The notes beneath the pieces were generated by a model. The model did no database searches. It was not told the origin of the DNA and saw nothing but the letters and a program-made list of their open reading frames with translations. From positions 1 to 15,629 of the forward strand of contig RFGD01000198.1 in NCBI GenBank assembly GCA_003696705.1: 15,629 nt of DNA, in the 5' to 3' direction. This DNA comes from Alphaproteobacteria bacterium. GTDB lineage: Bacteria > Pseudomonadota > Alphaproteobacteria > Rhodobacterales > Rhodobacteraceae. Shown one piece after another: positions 14,114-15,629 of this stretch (the stretch's first letter is position 1; every line of letters begins with the position of its first letter). The translations under genes were made by a program, and so were the position numbers.

Positions 14114-15322
14114 ATGGACAGGATCGTCATCATCGGCGGCGGCCAGGCCGCCTGTTCCCTTGCCGCGCGGCTGCGCGCGCGCGACTTCGCGGGTTCCGTC
14201 ACGATCATCGCGGACGAACCCGTGCCCCCCTATCAGCGCCCGCCCCTGTCGAAGAAATACCTTCTGGGCGAGATGGATCTCGAGCGCCTGTTCCTGCGTC
14301 CCGAAAGCTTCTACGCCGAGAACGACATCGATCTCAGGACGGGCACGCGGGCTCTTGCCATCGACCGCGCGGAAAGGACCGTGCGTCTTGACGACGGCAC
14401 GGTTGCCTACGACCAGCTCGTGCTTGCGACGGGCGCGCGTCCGCGGCGCCTGCCGCCCGAGGCCGGCGGCCACCTCGAAGGGGTCCATGTCGTGCGCACG
14501 CTTGCCGACGTCGACGCAATGGCGCCCGCCTTCGTCCCGGGGGCGCGTGTCCTGGTCGTCGGGGGCGGCTACATCGGGCTCGAGGCCGCCGCCGTCGCCG
14601 CCCAGCGCGGCCTGGCCGTCACACTGGTCGAGGCGGCCCCCCGCATCCTTCAGCGCGTGGCCTCGCCCGAGACGTCGGCCCTCTTTCGCGAACTGCACCA
14701 AAGACACGGCGTCAGGCTGCGCGAAGGCGTCAGCATCACGCGGCTGGAAGGCGAAGGGCGCGTGCAACGCGCGATCCTTCAGGACGCAACGACGCTCGAG
14801 GTCGATTTCGTCATCGTCGGCATCGGCGTCGTGCCCGCGACCGAACTTGCCGAGGCCGCCGGCATTTCCGTCGAGAACGGTATCCGCGTCGACGCCATGG
14901 GCCGCACCTCGGACCCGGCCATCTGGGCTGCCGGCGACTGTGCAAGCTTTCCCTGGCGCGGGCGGCGCATCCGCCTCGAAAGCGTTCAGAACGCCATCGA
15001 CCAGGCCGAGCGCGTGGCCGACAACATCCTCGGCGACGCGGCGCCCTATGACCCGGTGCCGTGGTTCTGGTCCGACCAGTATGACGTCAAGTTCCAGATG
15101 GTTGGCCTTCCCGGCGACCACGACCGGACAATCGCGCGCCGCGGCGAACGCGCCGGCGAGATCTCGCACTGGTACTTCCGCGGCGCCGAGCTGATCGGCG
15201 TCGACGCGATGAACTTCCCGCGCGCCTACATGATCGGAAAGCGCCTGATGGAGGCCGGCCAGAGCCCGGCGCCGGAACTGGTCGCCGATCCCGACACCGA
15301 TCTGCGCGCACTTCTGGGGTGA
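14114..15322 (+). CDS. FAD-dependent NAD(P)H:ferredoxin-type oxidoreductase
   Basis: A two-dinucleotide-domain flavoprotein of the putidaredoxin/rhodocoxin/rubredoxin reductase group, which passes electrons from NAD(P)H to a small iron-sulfur or similar carrier. It has 402 residues. FAD binding: IIGGGQAA (6-13), PPYQRPPLSKKYLLGE, ATGARPR, and WAAGDCA with D275. NAD(P) binding: VVGGGYIGLE (148-157). The C-terminal reductase domain includes SDQYDVKFQMVG and GVDAMNFPRAYMIGKRL. The ATG at 14114 gives the natural N-terminus, with the Rossmann motif at residue 6; GGAAGG lies only 3 nt before it, an unusually tight spacing. A TTG at 14054 would add 20 residues without homology. It follows the PCD gene by 63 bp. 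No ferredoxin or oxygenase partner is visible. Confidence 0.93.
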   Translation: MDRIVIIGGGQAACSLAARLRARDFAGSVTIIADEPVPPYQRPPLSKKYLLGEMDLERLFLRPESFYAENDIDLRTGTRALAIDRAERTVRLDDGTVAYDQLVLATGARPRRLPPEAGGHLEGVHVVRTLADVDAMAPAFVPGARVLVVGGGYIGLEAAAVAAQRGLAVTLVEAAPRILQRVASPETSALFRELHQRHGVRLREGVSITRLEGEGRVQRAILQDATTLEVDFVIVGIGVVPATELAEAAGISVENGIRVDAMGRTSDPAIWAAGDCASFPWRGRRIRLESVQNAIDQAERVADNILGDAAPYDPVPWFWSDQYDVKFQMVGLPGDHDRTIARRGERAGEISHWYFRGAELIGVDAMNFPRAYMIGKRLMEAGQSPAPELVADPDTDLRALLG

Positions 15323-15326
15323 ACCC

Positions 15327-15629
15327 ATGCGCATCATCGGCGGAAAATGGCGCGGGCACCGCCTGGCGTCGGTCGGGCGCGGCGACCCCGCGCGACACCT
15401 GCGGCCGACGACGGACCGCGTGCGCGAAAGCATCTTCAACCTTCTGACCGGCGGGCGTCTTGGAGACCCCGTGCCGGGGGCGAATGTCCTTGACGTGTTT
15501 GCCGGCACGGGCGCGCTCGGGCTCGAGGCGCTGTCGCGTGGCGCGCAACATGTCACCTTCATCGAAAACGGCCGCGCCGCCCTGTCGATCCTGCGGGAAA
15601 ACATCGCCCGTCTGGGCGCCGACGACGCC
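15327..15629 (+). CDS. rsmD: RsmD, 16S rRNA guanine-N2 methyltransferase (3'-truncated by window edge)
   Basis: The first 101 residues of an S-adenosylmethionine-dependent methyltransferase that makes m2G966 in 16S rRNA on assembling 30S subunits. The N-terminus MRIIGGKWRGHRL and LRPTTDRVRESIFNLL are highly typical, and the SAM-binding motif I is VLDVFAGTGALGLEALSRGA (54-73). The catalytic NPPY/DPPY region lies beyond the window. The ATG is 4 nt after the reductase stop and GGGGTGA, overlapping that stop, can serve as ribosome site, so it may be co-transcribed with the reductase. The frame stays open to the last base. Confidence 0.94.
   Translation, partial: MRIIGGKWRGHRLASVGRGDPARHLRPTTDRVRESIFNLLTGGRLGDPVPGANVLDVFAGTGALGLEALSRGAQHVTFIENGRAALSILRENIARLGADDA

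Noticed and set aside
1..15629. CRISPR arrays, tRNA/rRNA genes, insertion sequences, phage or toxin-antitoxin genes
   Set aside because: No spaced direct repeats, tRNA-like arms, transposase motifs or terminal inverted repeats were seen; almost all sequence is explained by the listed genes.

Overview
This is a high-GC bacterial window with dense, mostly co-directional genes. Gene order and protein families (addB-addA-trxA, an MlaA/MlaC pair, a PrtD/PrtE-type secretion pair, a RidA-GDPD-DUF482 run) suggest an alphaproteobacterium of the Rhodobacterales type. The genus cannot be fixed from this sequence. Both edges cut genes: addB lacks its start and rsmD its end.

Region 1 (1-4392, + strand) is a DNA-repair and redox block. 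The AddB C-terminus overlaps addA by an ATGA. After a short gap that may hold its own promoter comes trxA, closed by a good hairpin terminator. Region 2 (4416-6580, +) is a class A penicillin-binding protein with a candidate promoter, a GC hairpin in the leader and a TTG start. It converges on region 3, with a near-perfect hairpin in the 41-bp gap.

Region 3 (6622-8047, - strand) holds an MlaA-like outer-membrane lipoprotein followed by an MlaC-like periplasmic carrier with a Tat-type signal. The two genes overlap inside a four-unit 12-bp repeat that is translated in both frames. Together they would move phospholipid away from the outer membrane; the inner-membrane MlaFED-type complex is not in the window.

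Region 4 (8175-11218, +), divergent from region 3, is a type I secretion ABC exporter and its membrane-fusion protein, again joined by an ATGA overlap. No outer-membrane channel and no RTX substrate is visible. Region 5 (11304 to the end, +) runs RidA-family protein, glycerophosphodiester phosphodiesterase, DUF482/FemAB-like GNAT protein, pterin-4a-carbinolamine dehydratase, FAD/NAD(P)H ferredoxin-type reductase and rsmD. The first four are packed with 4-nt gaps or ATGA overlaps, which implies one transcript with coupled translation.

Most of the window is recognisable core and envelope genes. I found no CRISPR array, tRNA, rRNA, insertion sequence or phage gene, and nothing that I could defend as a wholly new system. 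The best leads are the doubly translated repeat at the mlaA/mlaC junction, the mixed RidA-GDPD-DUF482-PCD operon, the orphan secretion pair, and the hairpin leader of the PBP gene.
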